A stretch of DNA of 64,000 nt from VRUE01 sp963697805 (GTDB lineage Bacteria; Actinomycetota; Thermoleophilia; Solirubrobacterales; 70-9): assembly GCA_963697805.1 (NCBI GenBank), contig CAVOPB010000004.1:186001-250000 (forward strand), written 5' to 3'. Under the pieces are notes generated by a model. It saw only the letters and a program-made list of their open reading frames with translations, was not told the origin of the DNA and did not search any database. Each line of letters opens with the position of its first letter. The first letter of the stretch is position 1. Below, piece by piece: positions 55,706 to 63,881 of this stretch. Made by a program: the position numbers and the translations under genes.

Positions 55706-56074
55706 CTAGATGAGGATCGGTTCGCGATCGGCGGATCTCGTCGCGAGGGCGGACGCGAGCAGCGCGCGCTGGCGTGGAGTGAGCGTGCCGAGGCGCTTGT
55801 TCTCGCTGAGGGCGAGGTCGAGCAGGACCTTGCGGGCACGGGTGCGACCCCAGCGGCGCTGGCTGGTCAACAGCTCCGCCAGGGTCATGCTCTCGGTCTC
55901 CCAGGGGGACTCCCTGATCACCTCCGCAACCTCGACATCGCCTCGCGCGATCGCGCGCTTCAGCTCTGCCCTCGCAAGCCGCACGCGGTTGGCGCGGGCG
56001 AGCGCCTGCATGTGCTGTGGGACATGCATGGCGGCAGTGGTCGTCGAGGCAGGGGCAATCGAAGCAGCGTCCAC
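55706..56074 (-). CDS. Actinobacterial integration-host-factor-like protein (mIHF/H2TH)
   Basis: 122 aa from GTG preceded by TGGAGGAGTCCCA. The core, RANRVRLARAELKRAIARGD, VEVAEVIRESPWETESM and RRWGRTRARKVLLDLALSEN, followed by LGTLTPRQRALLASAL, has the same order as mycobacterial IHF: an RAELK helix, the G-x-x-K/R-A-x-x-hhh DNA-contact loop and the R-Q-R-x-L-L end. mIHF bends DNA and supports phage integration and chromosome compaction. It sits inside the putative island between tRNA remnants. Confidence 0.7.
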   Translation of the reverse strand: MDAASIAPASTTTAAMHVPQHMQALARANRVRLARAELKRAIARGDVEVAEVIRESPWETESMTLAELLTSQRRWGRTRARKVLLDLALSENKRLGTLTPRQRALLASALATRSADREPILI

Positions 56075-56503
56075 TGGGACTCCTCCATTCGGGTCTCTAC
56101 GGGGGCTCTCTGGTGCGCCGGGCCGGTGGCCGGGCCACGGCTTGGTTGAGACGAAACTCCTCCACCTCCCGCCTCCCTCCCGGGATGCGGTCGGCGAGGG
56201 GGGCAAGCTAGGCATCGGGGCGGTGGGCGTCAACCGACAATTAGGTAGGACTCCGGGAGCCGTTCGCTAAGAGCACCATTTTTTCGGCCCAATCCGCCTT
56301 GTGCAGAATTGGACAAGGACGAAGCTACCCCGAGCGGGGTAGTTTGGGAAATGCTCGACGATCCGCGGGTGGTAGCGAGAGACGAATCGGGACCGGTACT
56401 GTCGTCGCTACCACCACCAGAATCGCTGCAAATGAGGACCTTTCGGGATCTGGATGTGCCCCCGCTCTTCTGCGTAGCGGGCCTTTACTCCACGCCAGAC
56501 CGG
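56075..56503. other. Non-coding gap holding one dispersed hairpin repeat
   Basis: Between the mIHF start and the end of the 56504-57211 gene I see no convincing gene. It holds the mIHF promoter side (56075-56280, with a Shine-Dalgarno at its edge) and repeat copy A from about 56353. A short plus-strand open frame here is only a translation of the repeat. Confidence 0.5.
56353..56460. repeat. Dispersed hairpin repeat, copy A
   Basis: Stem arms GGTGGTAGCGA (56368-56378) and TCGCTACCACC (56405-56415), an 11-base perfect stem with a 26-base loop. After it, CAGAATCGCTGCAAATGAG and the next 30 bases are shared with copy B. Confidence 0.75.
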
Positions 56504-57211
56504 CTACGAGTAAGGCTCGGCTATCTCCTCGATCCGCTGCCTGAACACCCGCCAGCGCCGCTCGTTGCCGTGGACGAGGGCAGCACTCTCAGCTGCTAAG
56601 TCGCTCGCGTAGTCGATCAGGTCGCAGGCTGAGTGCAGGAAGGCTGGGCAGGATCGGGGTCCGTCGAGATCCTCTCGGATTCCGGCGGGTGAGAAGTCGA
56701 GCGTCTCCAGGATCGCCCGAGCGCGCCCCAGGTTGCGGGCGAGGAGCTTCATCAGCGATGCCGCCTGCCAATCGTTGGAGATGATCCGGTGGCGCTCGGA
56801 GAGCAGATCGGCCAGCTCGGGGAATTGCAGCAGCGCCTCGGCCACTCCCCAGCTCGCCTCCATTGCGGCACCGAGCCAGTCACCGGCCTGGTCGTTTTCC
56901 TCGGCAGCCGCCGACAGCTCCGCCTTGATCCGCTTGATCTCGGCCGGCTCGCCCTCTCCCTCCATGAAGAGAATCCCGGCGAGCTCGATCGCCCGCTCGT
57001 CGTTGAGGTCCTCGGCGCCGGAGAACGGGCTGGCGACCTCCGGCTTGCGCGGATCGACCGTCGACCAGCGCTCGGCCAGGGCCCGCAGTGCTGCCGAGGT
57101 CCGCTGTAGCGCCGCCGCTTCCTCCAGCGGCGCCCGTGCATAGAACTTCTCGTGCTCGCGGTGGTAACGCGCCAGGTTGCGCGCCATCTCCAGGAACTGG
57201 TCCTGCGCCAT
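56504..57211 (-). CDS. Helical protein of unknown function
   Basis: 235 aa (MAQDQFLEMARNLARYHREH). Almost entirely alpha-helical by composition, with acidic and basic heptad-like stretches (ALQRTSAALRALAERW; GEPAEIKRIKAELSAAAEEN; LLERHRI-like LSERHRIISNDWQAASL) and a C-terminal helix with ALVHGNERRWRVFRQRIEEI. No motif recognised. The codon use is somewhat less GC3-biased than in the core genes. Preceded by a 53-aa membrane protein gene on the same strand. Confidence 0.6.
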   Translation of the reverse strand: MAQDQFLEMARNLARYHREHEKFYARAPLEEAAALQRTSAALRALAERWSTVDPRKPEVASPFSGAEDLNDERAIELAGILFMEGEGEPAEIKRIKAELSAAAEENDQAGDWLGAAMEASWGVAEALLQFPELADLLSERHRIISNDWQAASLMKLLARNLGRARAILETLDFSPAGIREDLDGPRSCPAFLHSACDLIDYASDLAAESAALVHGNERRWRVFRQRIEEIAEPYS

Positions 57212-57216
57212 ATCGT

Positions 57217-57378
57217 TCAGCCCTTGCCCTGCCGCAGCTCCGGCCGGGGGCGATTGAGGTCGATGGCGACGGCGAGGATCAGGGTTGCTGTCCAAGCGTT
57301 GACAGGATCGAGCTTCAGCGGCTCGCTGCCGCCGATCAGGTTGGCGATGAACCAGATGACAAGCCAAACGAACGTCAT
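57217..57378 (-). CDS. 53-aa membrane protein
   Basis: ATG at 57378. The frame reads MTFVWLVIWFIANLIGGSEP, LKLDPVNAWTATLILAVAID, LNRPRPELRQGKG. Two hydrophobic helices with a GGSEPLKLDPVNAW loop. The stop lies five bases before the 235-aa gene's ATG, so the two form an operon. The balanced composition and clean spacing make it a likely real gene; function unknown. Confidence 0.55.
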   Translation of the reverse strand: MTFVWLVIWFIANLIGGSEPLKLDPVNAWTATLILAVAIDLNRPRPELRQGKG

Positions 57379-57793
57379 GTGAGCACCTCCGTCGCTGCAT
57401 CGAGGGTCAGCGTTCGCGGCAAGTATCGCCGACCTCGGCTCTGCTCCGTGCGGGCTGCTCCTGCCCTTCGCGTGAATGCGACAGCTGGGCCCCAGTCAAT
57501 CGGCGAGACGACCTCGCTCGATGATCCGCGGGTGGTAGCGAGAGACGAATCGGGCCCGGTATCGGTCGTCGCTACCACCGCCAGAATCGCTGCAAATGAG
57601 CACCTTTCGGGATCTGGATGTGCCTGTGCATGCACACCTGCACGCCCCCTGGGTTACCGAGACGACCGCGTCTCGCGCGAAGCAGAAGCGGCTCCCGCGG
57701 AGCCGCTGAGCGGTTTAGACGGCCTGCGCGTCGGGCTCAGCCGGCCTGTGATCTAATCGCCTGGCCACAGAGACCACTGACCGAGGGCTAAGC
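57379..57793. other. Gap with hairpin repeat copy B and no gene
   Basis: 415 bases between divergent starts. Repeat copy B covers about 57495-57650. The rest must hold both promoters. I found no reading frame with a plausible start and composition. Confidence 0.5.
57495..57650. repeat. Dispersed hairpin repeat, copy B
   Basis: Left flank GTCAATCGGCGAGACGACC (shared with copy C), stem arms 57531-57541 and 57569-57579 (11 of 11 paired), then CAGAATCGCTGCAAATGAGC and GGGATCTGGATGTGCC shared with copy A. The far end carries TGTGCATGCACA, a small palindrome. Confidence 0.75.
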
Positions 57794-58597
57794 ATGGATG
57801 CTCAATGGAATGATGGGCGGCGCTTCGAGGGAAGGGTGGCGGTGGTTACCGGGGGTGGGGGGACGCTTGGTGGAGCTGTTGCCAGAGGCTTCGGTTCGGA
57901 GGGCGCCTCGGTTGCGATCGGTTATCGCTCCTCTCGCTCCCAGGCCGCGGAGGTCGTGGCGGAGGTGGAGGGCCGGGGCGGGCAGGCTCACTCCGGCCAC
58001 CTCGACGTCACGGATCAGGATTCAGTAGACGCGTTCGTCGCCGATGTCGTGGAGCGCTACGGTCGGTTGGATGTCCTCGTCAACGCCGCCGGCCGCCTCG
58101 ACGAGGCGGACACGGTGAGATTCAGCGAGCTGGACACAGCAGCGGCGAGCGCCCTCTTACAGGTTGATGTCATCGGAGCAATGCGGATGTGTCACGCGGT
58201 GAGGCCGATGATGCTCGAAGGTGGCGCCGGTGCCATCGTCAACTTCTCGAGCACCTACGGGAACGGGATAAACCCCGACAACGCGATCAACTTCGTTCCC
58301 GTCACCTACTCCACGGCGAAGGGAGCGATCCGCGGCTTCACCGCCACGCTGGCCAGGGACCTGGCCCCAGAGATCCGCGTGAATGCTCTTGCCCCCGGGC
58401 CAATCTCGGGCGAATGGGAGACAGAGTGGGGAGTCTCGCCCGAGCACATCGACGAGGCAATCGCCATGAACCCGCTGAAGCGTTTCGGCAAGCCGGAGGA
58501 GATCGCCGAGACCGTCCTGTTCTTGGCTTCGGACGGGGCCGGGTACATCACCGGTCAGGTGATCCACGTGGATGGCGGCTGGGTGGTGGCCGGGTAG
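57794..58597 (+). CDS. SDR-family 3-oxoacyl-ACP reductase-like protein
   Basis: 267 aa. Dinucleotide fold VAVVTGGGGTLGGAVARGF, NAAG motif in DVLVNAAGRL, catalytic Ser in IVNFSSTYGNG, Tyr-x3-Lys in VTYSTAKGAIRG, and FabG-like ending YITGQVIHVDGGWVV. The glycine-rich loop is GGGGTLGG instead of GASxGIG. It is bracketed by hairpin repeats B and C. Confidence 0.88.
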   Translation: MDAQWNDGRRFEGRVAVVTGGGGTLGGAVARGFGSEGASVAIGYRSSRSQAAEVVAEVEGRGGQAHSGHLDVTDQDSVDAFVADVVERYGRLDVLVNAAGRLDEADTVRFSELDTAAASALLQVDVIGAMRMCHAVRPMMLEGGAGAIVNFSSTYGNGINPDNAINFVPVTYSTAKGAIRGFTATLARDLAPEIRVNALAPGPISGEWETEWGVSPEHIDEAIAMNPLKRFGKPEEIAETVLFLASDGAGYITGQVIHVDGGWVVAG

Positions 58598-58912
58598 GGC
58601 GTGCGCTGCTCCCCAATGCTCACCAAGAGTCCCTGGCAGCCTGCGGCGGACTTCCGCTAACGCGTCGAAGCAACAGCCTGGGCCGTCAATCGGCGAGATG
58701 ACTTCGCTCGAGGATCCGTGGGTGGTAGCGAGAGACGAATCGGGCCCGGTATGGGAGGCCTGCGACGCCAATGCCCACGGGCTGAGAAGAAGCCAAAGGC
58801 GCTTGAGAGGAGCTAGCGGAAGTGAGGGCGAGGATGAGCGCCGTCCGTGCCGGCCCGGGGCGTCGACCCACCCAACGAGGCTCTGCCCCGTGCCGCGGTT
58901 CGGCTCCGAGTC
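58598..58912. other. Gap with partial hairpin repeat copy C
   Basis: 315 bases between the SDR stop and the convergent methyltransferase stop. Copy C occupies about 58677-58752. Nothing else recognisable. Confidence 0.45.
58677..58752. repeat. Dispersed hairpin repeat, truncated copy C
   Basis: Left flank GTCAATCGGCGAGATGACTT and left stem arm 58721-58731 match copy B through CGGGCCCGGTAT, then the sequence diverges and the right stem arm is missing. So this copy is half an element. Confidence 0.7.
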
Positions 58913-59704
58913 TCAACTCAGCATCGGCTTGCGGGCCGAGACGAACTGCCCGAGGCCTGCCAGGCGCTGACTGACGCTGGTCAGGCCTTGAGCCGCCAGC
59001 GCGGATGTCAGCTCGTCACGACCGAAGAGGCGGATTCCGGTCAGCGCGCGCACGGCTGCCCCGGTCCTGCCAGGAGACAGGGGGCCGCGAGCGCAGCTCG
59101 CCAGCAGGCCCACTCGCCCGCCCGGCGCAAGGACACGGACGATCTCGTCGAGCGCGATCATCGGCTGTTCGATCAGGTAGAGGGCGGCGAAGCAGCAGAC
59201 GGCGTTGAAGACGGCATCGGCGAAAGGCAGCGCGCAGGCGTCGCCTCGCACGTAGGCCAGGTTGGCGGCCCCGCCCGCCTTCACGGCCGCGGCGAGCATC
59301 GTCGCCGAGGCGTCGACGCCGACCACTAGGCCGCCATCGCCTGCTTCGCGGGCGAAGTTCCGGCTGAAGTTCCCTGGGCCGCAGCCGACGTCGAGGACGC
59401 GGTCGCCGGTCGAGATCCCGAGCATTTCCCGAGCGATCCGCTGCTCCTCGGCCGTTCCTGGCCCGATGACTCCGAGCAGGAGGCGCCCGCCCACCGGACG
59501 CCAGAGCCGCTCGTAGATGAGCGGCAGTGCCCTGCTCCGCATCAGTTGCTGACCGGGGTGGGGGCCAATCGCGTCGCGCTCCTCGAGCACGTCGATGTAG
59601 CCGGCCATGGCGTTTGGCAGCCTGTGAGTGGCACCGGGCCGCAGCAGGTCGAGTGTCGCCTCAACCACTGCCGAGGAGGGGTCGGCGGATGCGCTTTCGC
59701 TCAC
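58913..59704 (-). CDS. Class I SAM-dependent methyltransferase
   Basis: 263 aa from GTG (VSESASADPSS); a GTG seven codons earlier is possible. SAM motif I DRVLDVGCGPGNFSRNFAR, followed by GLVVGVDASATML, ACALPFADAVFNAVCCFAAL and the post-motif strand VLAPGGRVGLLASCARG. The N-terminal 90 residues carry PGQQLMRSRALPLIYERLWRP, a cap common in UbiE/menaquinone-like and mycolate-type methyltransferases. Substrate unknown. Confidence 0.82.
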   Translation of the reverse strand: MSESASADPSSAVVEATLDLLRPGATHRLPNAMAGYIDVLEERDAIGPHPGQQLMRSRALPLIYERLWRPVGGRLLLGVIGPGTAEEQRIAREMLGISTGDRVLDVGCGPGNFSRNFAREAGDGGLVVGVDASATMLAAAVKAGGAANLAYVRGDACALPFADAVFNAVCCFAALYLIEQPMIALDEIVRVLAPGGRVGLLASCARGPLSPGRTGAAVRALTGIRLFGRDELTSALAAQGLTSVSQRLAGLGQFVSARKPMLS

Positions 59705-59874
59705 GGCTCGAGACCCTAGAGGCACGGCGCGACAGGCAGGGACTTCATTCGTGCATCGATGAGGTGTCCCCTAGCCCATCTCTCGCGAATGGGGCACCGT
59801 TCGAGCTTCGCCATCTCGCCTTCGGGGCCGCAGGCGAAGGAAGCGACGACTGACACCAGCGCGATCCACATGCA

Positions 59875-60150
59875 TCAGCGGTCCGGCTCATGCAGCGCCT
59901 GCCGCAGCGCAAACGAGCTGACGCCCTCCACGGCCACGACCTTGTTCCTTGACTTCTCTCCCCGGACGATGGCTACCTTGGACTGAGCCACCCTAAGCCG
60001 CCTGGCGATCAGCCTGCACAACGCCCGATTCGCCTGGCCGTCCACCGGGGGGGCCGCCACGCGGGCCTGCAGGACACCTTCTCGGATCCCGAGCAACTCA
60101 TCGCGGCGGCCACGCGGACGGAGGCGGACGTCGATCTTCGCGGTAGCCAT
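59875..60150 (-). CDS. DUF167 (YggU) family protein
   Basis: 91 aa. ATAKIDVRLRPRGRRDELLG then VLQARVAAPPVDGQANRALC, and VAQSKVAIVRGEKSRNKVVA are the UPF0235/DUF167 signatures (V-x-APPVDGxAN, S-K-V-x-hh-x-G). Small alpha/beta protein, function not established. The adjacent region to the right carries tRNA remnants. Confidence 0.85.
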   Translation of the reverse strand: MATAKIDVRLRPRGRRDELLGIREGVLQARVAAPPVDGQANRALCRLIARRLRVAQSKVAIVRGEKSRNKVVAVEGVSSFALRQALHEPDR

Positions 60151-60606
60151 AACGAATCTTGTACATATCTAGGGCCACTTGATGGCCTCTGCGCAGGGGT
60201 CGAGGTACCAGCGGTGGTACCAAACAGAGCGAAACTCAGGTGATCTGAGAGAACCTCAGACCGCTTGGCAGAGCGACAGAGGTGCTGACGGGACCCTCGC
60301 GGGGCATCTCATAACCCGATGGTCGCGGGTTCGAATCCCGCCCCCGAATTGGCACCCACCGAGTGGTACCGCTTTGGTACCGGATGCATCGTCCGTGATG
60401 TCCGATGAGTCCAGATCGGGGGACAGGAGGGACGCCGGGGACGCATAGGGACGCATCTGACAGACCTGTCCGCCGGCTCGGGGCCGAGCGGTCGCCGGTT
60501 CAAATCCGGCCTTCCCGATATCTCAGAGCCGGCTCGGGAAGCGGTGGCGGCTGAGCCCGGAGGTCAACGCGGTCTCCCTGCGGATCCTCTAAGGAGGGGT
60601 CCGCCG
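60151..60606. other. Non-coding region with tRNA remnants
   Basis: 456 bases. It contains short GGTACC palindromes (GGTACCAGCGGTGGTACC; GGTACCGCTTTGGTACC), the tRNA-Met 3' remnant at 60308, and another T-arm-like remnant at about 60487-60520 (CGCCGGTTCAAATCCGGC followed by CTTCCCGA). No gene seen. Confidence 0.55.
60308..60352 (+). other. tRNA-Met 3' remnant, second copy
   Basis: CTCATAACCCGATGGTCGCG, GGTTCGAATCCCGCCCCCG: anticodon loop with CAT, T-arm and acceptor 3' strand of tRNA-Met, without a 5' half. 29 of 30 bases equal 55461-55490. The two copies bound 4.8 kb. Confidence 0.6.
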
Positions 60607-62550
60607 GTGGCGATTGCCTCAGTGGTGTTGGGTTCTACGGATGTGCGCGCGCTCGATAGTCCGAATAGTCGCGTGATGGATCGCGATCTCCGCGCTGGTA
60701 GCTGGCTGATCGGCCACCGCGCCCGCCTTCTCGCCGCCCTTGCCCTGGCCGCGATCGTGGTCGGCGGCGGACTCCACATCGCCGGCGACGCGGCTGCGGG
60801 CGACGCCGTCTGGCGGGTGGTCTTGGCGCTGCTCGCCGCGGAGCTCGCGGTCGAGGTCGGCCGCACGGTGCTGGTCGAACGCCACATGGGAGTCGACACG
60901 ATTGCGCTGGTCGCGATGGTCGGTGCGCTGGCTTTGGGTGAACTGCTGGCGGGCGTCGTCATCGGCCTGATGTTCTCCGGCGGCCTGGCGCTCGAGGAAT
61001 TCGCCTCGACTCGCGCCCGCCGCGAGCTGACCGCACTGGTCGAGCGGGCGCCGAAGATAGCCCGGCTGCGAGTGGCGGACGGCTTCCGCGACGTGCCGGT
61101 GGAGCGAGTGCGCGCCGGCGACGTCGCCCTGGTCCGCACCGGCGAGGTGATCCCGGTCGACGGGACGATCCTCAGCCTGGAGGCGGTCGTCGACACCAGC
61201 GCGCTCAGCGGCGAGCCGCTGCCCGTCACGGTCAAGCAGGGCAGAGCGGTGCTCAGCGGCACGGCCAACGCCGGATCGCCGTTCGAGGTGCGGGCGGATC
61301 GCCCCGCGGCCGAGAGTGCCTACACCGCCCTCGTCAGGCTGGTCAAGGAGGCTGAGACCGAGCGCGCGCCTCTGGTTCGCATCGCCGACCGTTACGCCGG
61401 CTTCTTCCTGCCGGCGACGATGCTCGTCGCCGGCCTCGCCTGGGCGCTCAGCGGCGATCCGGTCCGCGGCCTCGCGGTCGTCGTCGTCGCGACGCCGTGC
61501 CCCCTGATCCTGGCGGCTCCGATCGCCCTGATCTCGGGCCTCTCGCGCGCCGCCCGGGCGGGCGTCGTCGTCAAGGGCACCGGGGCGATAGAGACCCTCG
61601 GCCAGGTGCGCACGATCCTCTTCGACAAGACCGGGACGCTGACGGTCGGCAGTCCCGAGGTGCGCGAGATCGTCACCAGGCCCGGCGTCGACGAGGTCGA
61701 GCTGCTCCGCCTTGCCGCGTCGGTGGACCGGATGTCGGCCCACGTGCTGGGGGAGGCACTGGTCCGAGCCGCCGAGGAGGCCGAACTCGAGCTCACGATT
61801 CCGACCGGGACCCGGGAGGATCCCGGCCAGGGAATCGCGGGGTCGATCGACGGTCATCGCGTCGCCGTCGGCAATCGCTCGTTCCTGGAGGGGGAGGGGG
61901 TGCCCGCAAAGCAGATCGCCTCAGCGGCGATCATCAGCGGGCGCGGGTCGGGGGAGGCGCGCGTGCACGTGGCGATCGACGGCAGGGTGGCAGGTGTGAT
62001 CGCGATGGCGGACGAGCTTCGCCCCGATGCCCGCGGAATCGTCGAGCAGCTGCGCTCGGAAGGCGTCAGGCAGGTCGCGATGGTCACGGGCGACCGCCGT
62101 TCCGTGGCCGAGAGGATCGGCCGTGAAATCGGGATCGATCGGGTCTACTCCGAGCAGTCGCCTGAAGACAAGCTCGAGGTCGTGCGGCGACTCCACGACG
62201 ATCCCGAGCTCGGCCCGGTGATGATGGTTGGCGACGGCGTCAACGACGCGCCCGCCCTCGCCCTGGCGGATCTCGGGATCGCGATGGGAGTGGCTGGGGC
62301 GACTGTGTCGTCGGAGACCGCGGACGCCGTGATCACGGTGGACCGCATCGACCGAGTCGCCGACGCCTTGCACGCCGGTCGCCGGGCGCTTGCCATCGCG
62401 CGCCAGAGCGTCCTCGTCGGCATGGGCCTCAGCCTGACGGCGATGGGCTTCGCCGCCTTTGGCTACCTCCCCCCTGTTGCCGGTGCCCTGCTGCAGGAGG
62501 GCATCGACCTCGCGGTGATCCTCAACGCCCTGCGGGCGCTGCGGGGCTGA
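60607..62550 (+). CDS. Heavy-metal P1B-type ATPase with TPC motif
   Basis: 647 aa from GTG behind AAGGAGGGG. No N-terminal metal-binding domain. Phosphorylation site Asp340 in FDKTGTLTVG; actuator DTSALSGEPLPV; metal-channel motif TPCP with Cys298 in VVVATPCPLILAAPIALIS instead of CPC; hinge MVGDGVNDAPALALAD near 540. It exports or imports a transition metal; the TPC variant prevents a copper call. The ion is unknown. Located next to the tRNA-remnant site at the edge of the island. Confidence 0.87.
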   Translation: MAIASVVLGSTDVRALDSPNSRVMDRDLRAGSWLIGHRARLLAALALAAIVVGGGLHIAGDAAAGDAVWRVVLALLAAELAVEVGRTVLVERHMGVDTIALVAMVGALALGELLAGVVIGLMFSGGLALEEFASTRARRELTALVERAPKIARLRVADGFRDVPVERVRAGDVALVRTGEVIPVDGTILSLEAVVDTSALSGEPLPVTVKQGRAVLSGTANAGSPFEVRADRPAAESAYTALVRLVKEAETERAPLVRIADRYAGFFLPATMLVAGLAWALSGDPVRGLAVVVVATPCPLILAAPIALISGLSRAARAGVVVKGTGAIETLGQVRTILFDKTGTLTVGSPEVREIVTRPGVDEVELLRLAASVDRMSAHVLGEALVRAAEEAELELTIPTGTREDPGQGIAGSIDGHRVAVGNRSFLEGEGVPAKQIASAAIISGRGSGEARVHVAIDGRVAGVIAMADELRPDARGIVEQLRSEGVRQVAMVTGDRRSVAERIGREIGIDRVYSEQSPEDKLEVVRRLHDDPELGPVMMVGDGVNDAPALALADLGIAMGVAGATVSSETADAVITVDRIDRVADALHAGRRALAIARQSVLVGMGLSLTAMGFAAFGYLPPVAGALLQEGIDLAVILNALRALRG

Positions 62551-62639
62551 TCAGCACTCGCCGGGCTCCGTGAGGGGCGACGGCGGATGCGGAGGACGGT
62601 GCCGTTAGGTACCAGCTCCCCGGCTCATTTTATGACGCG

Positions 62640-62800
62640 CAGAGGCGGTCTAGGTCCTCGATCGCTCGACTATGCGCGGGTGGTAGCGAGAGACGAATCG
62701 GGCCGGGTATCGTTCGTCGCTACCACCGCCAGAGACGCTGCAAACGAACACCTTGCTGCAGCGCCCTGTGCGCCTGTGCACGAACACCCGCACAGCCCCA
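62640..62800. repeat. Dispersed hairpin repeat, copy D
   Basis: Stem arms 62679-62689 and 62717-62727 again pair 11 of 11. Flanks are diverged (GCAAACGAACACC, then TGTGCACGAACACCCGCACAG). It fills the 285-base gap between the ATPase and the hydrolase. Confidence 0.7.
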
Positions 62801-62835
62801 AAGTCCCGAAAGCCTCTGATCGCTAGCTTGCGTGG

Positions 62836-63714
62836 ATGACCTCGGAGGACCAGTCGCACGAGGGTACGGTGCAGCTCGCGGACGGGCGGTTGCTCGGCTA
62901 TCGCGAGTACGGCGAGCCCGCCGGGGCGCCTGTCGTCTATTTGCACGGCATGCCCGGATCGCGGCTCGAGCCGGTCCCGCTCGAGGCGGAGTTCCGGCGG
63001 AGCGGGGTTCGCCTCGTGGCCCTTGAGCGCCCGGGCTACGGTCTGTCGACCCCCCGTCGCTCGTGGGGCCTCCTCGATTGGCCCGCCGACGTGGTGGCGG
63101 CAGCCGATCAGCTCGGCATTGGGAGGTTTGCCGTGCTCGGGGTCTCCACCGGCGGCAAGTACGCAGCCGCCTGCGCTTACGCGCTGCCCGAGCGCGTGAG
63201 CCGCGCGGCGATCGTGAGCGGTATCGGCCCGCCGACGACCCCGCGTTTCCGGGAGGGGCTGGCCAGGATCGCTCGAACGACGATGACACTCACCAGGCGC
63301 GCCCGTCCGCTGGCGCTCGGCTACTGGCGCATCGCGCGCTGGCTGGCTGAGCGCCGGCCACAGAACTTTCTCGCATTGCTCGAAAAGGAGCTGTCGGTAC
63401 CCGACAAGGTGCTGTACGCGGACCCCCAGGTCCGAGTGGCCGCACTCAACACCTTCCGCGAGGCACTCCGAGGCGGCGCAGCGGGTGTGGTCCAGGACGC
63501 GGCGATCCAGGCCCGGGCATGGGACTTCGGGCTTGAGCAAATCCAGACCGCGGTGCAGCTGTGGCACGGCGATCGGGATGAGGTCGTCCCACTGCATCAT
63601 TCGACCTACGTAGCGGAGAGGATCCCACACGGGACGCTCAACGTCGTCGAAGGAACAGGGCACCTTCTCTTGCTGTCTCACACCGCCGAGATCACCCACG
63701 CCCTAATTGACTAG
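62836..63714 (+). CDS. Alpha/beta-fold hydrolase
   Basis: 292 aa. Oxyanion strand PVVYLHGMPGSRLEP, nucleophile Ser in AVLGVSTGGKYAAAC, acid in LWHGDRDEVVPLH, His in VEGTGHLLLLS. The small lid includes RRPQNFLALLEKELSV. General esterase/lactonase group; the real substrate cannot be predicted. Confidence 0.82.
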   Translation: MTSEDQSHEGTVQLADGRLLGYREYGEPAGAPVVYLHGMPGSRLEPVPLEAEFRRSGVRLVALERPGYGLSTPRRSWGLLDWPADVVAAADQLGIGRFAVLGVSTGGKYAAACAYALPERVSRAAIVSGIGPPTTPRFREGLARIARTTMTLTRRARPLALGYWRIARWLAERRPQNFLALLEKELSVPDKVLYADPQVRVAALNTFREALRGGAAGVVQDAAIQARAWDFGLEQIQTAVQLWHGDRDEVVPLHHSTYVAERIPHGTLNVVEGTGHLLLLSHTAEITHALID

Positions 63715-63759
63715 GGCCCACCGCTTGCCTGGCTCACCGGATTGGGCAACACCACTGCT

Positions 63760-63875
63760 CCGCTCGACCATCCGCGGGGTGGTGGCGAAAGACCAACCGG
63801 AACCCGGCCCCCAGCCGCTCGTCCTCGCCTTGGTGGGTAGTTCCGGTTCGGAGACGAATACACACACCCCGCAGT
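63760..63875. repeat. Degenerate hairpin repeat, copy E
   Basis: CGCTCGACCATCCGCGGGG then TGGTGGCGAAAGACC follows the same order as copies A-D but with many changes. The right arm is no longer complementary. Next to the last partial gene. Confidence 0.45.
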
Positions 63876-63881
63876 CCGGGA

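Noticed and set aside
56309..56599. Plus-strand 96-codon frame with LDDPRVVARDESGPV
   Set aside because: It is the translation of hairpin repeat copy A running into the antisense of the next gene; the same words occur at copies B, C and D in different frames and contexts.
60256..60503. Minus-strand frames with GIRTRDHRVM and GFEPATIGL
   Set aside because: Antisense of the tRNA-Met 3' remnant. Useful only as a marker that the tRNA fragment exists.
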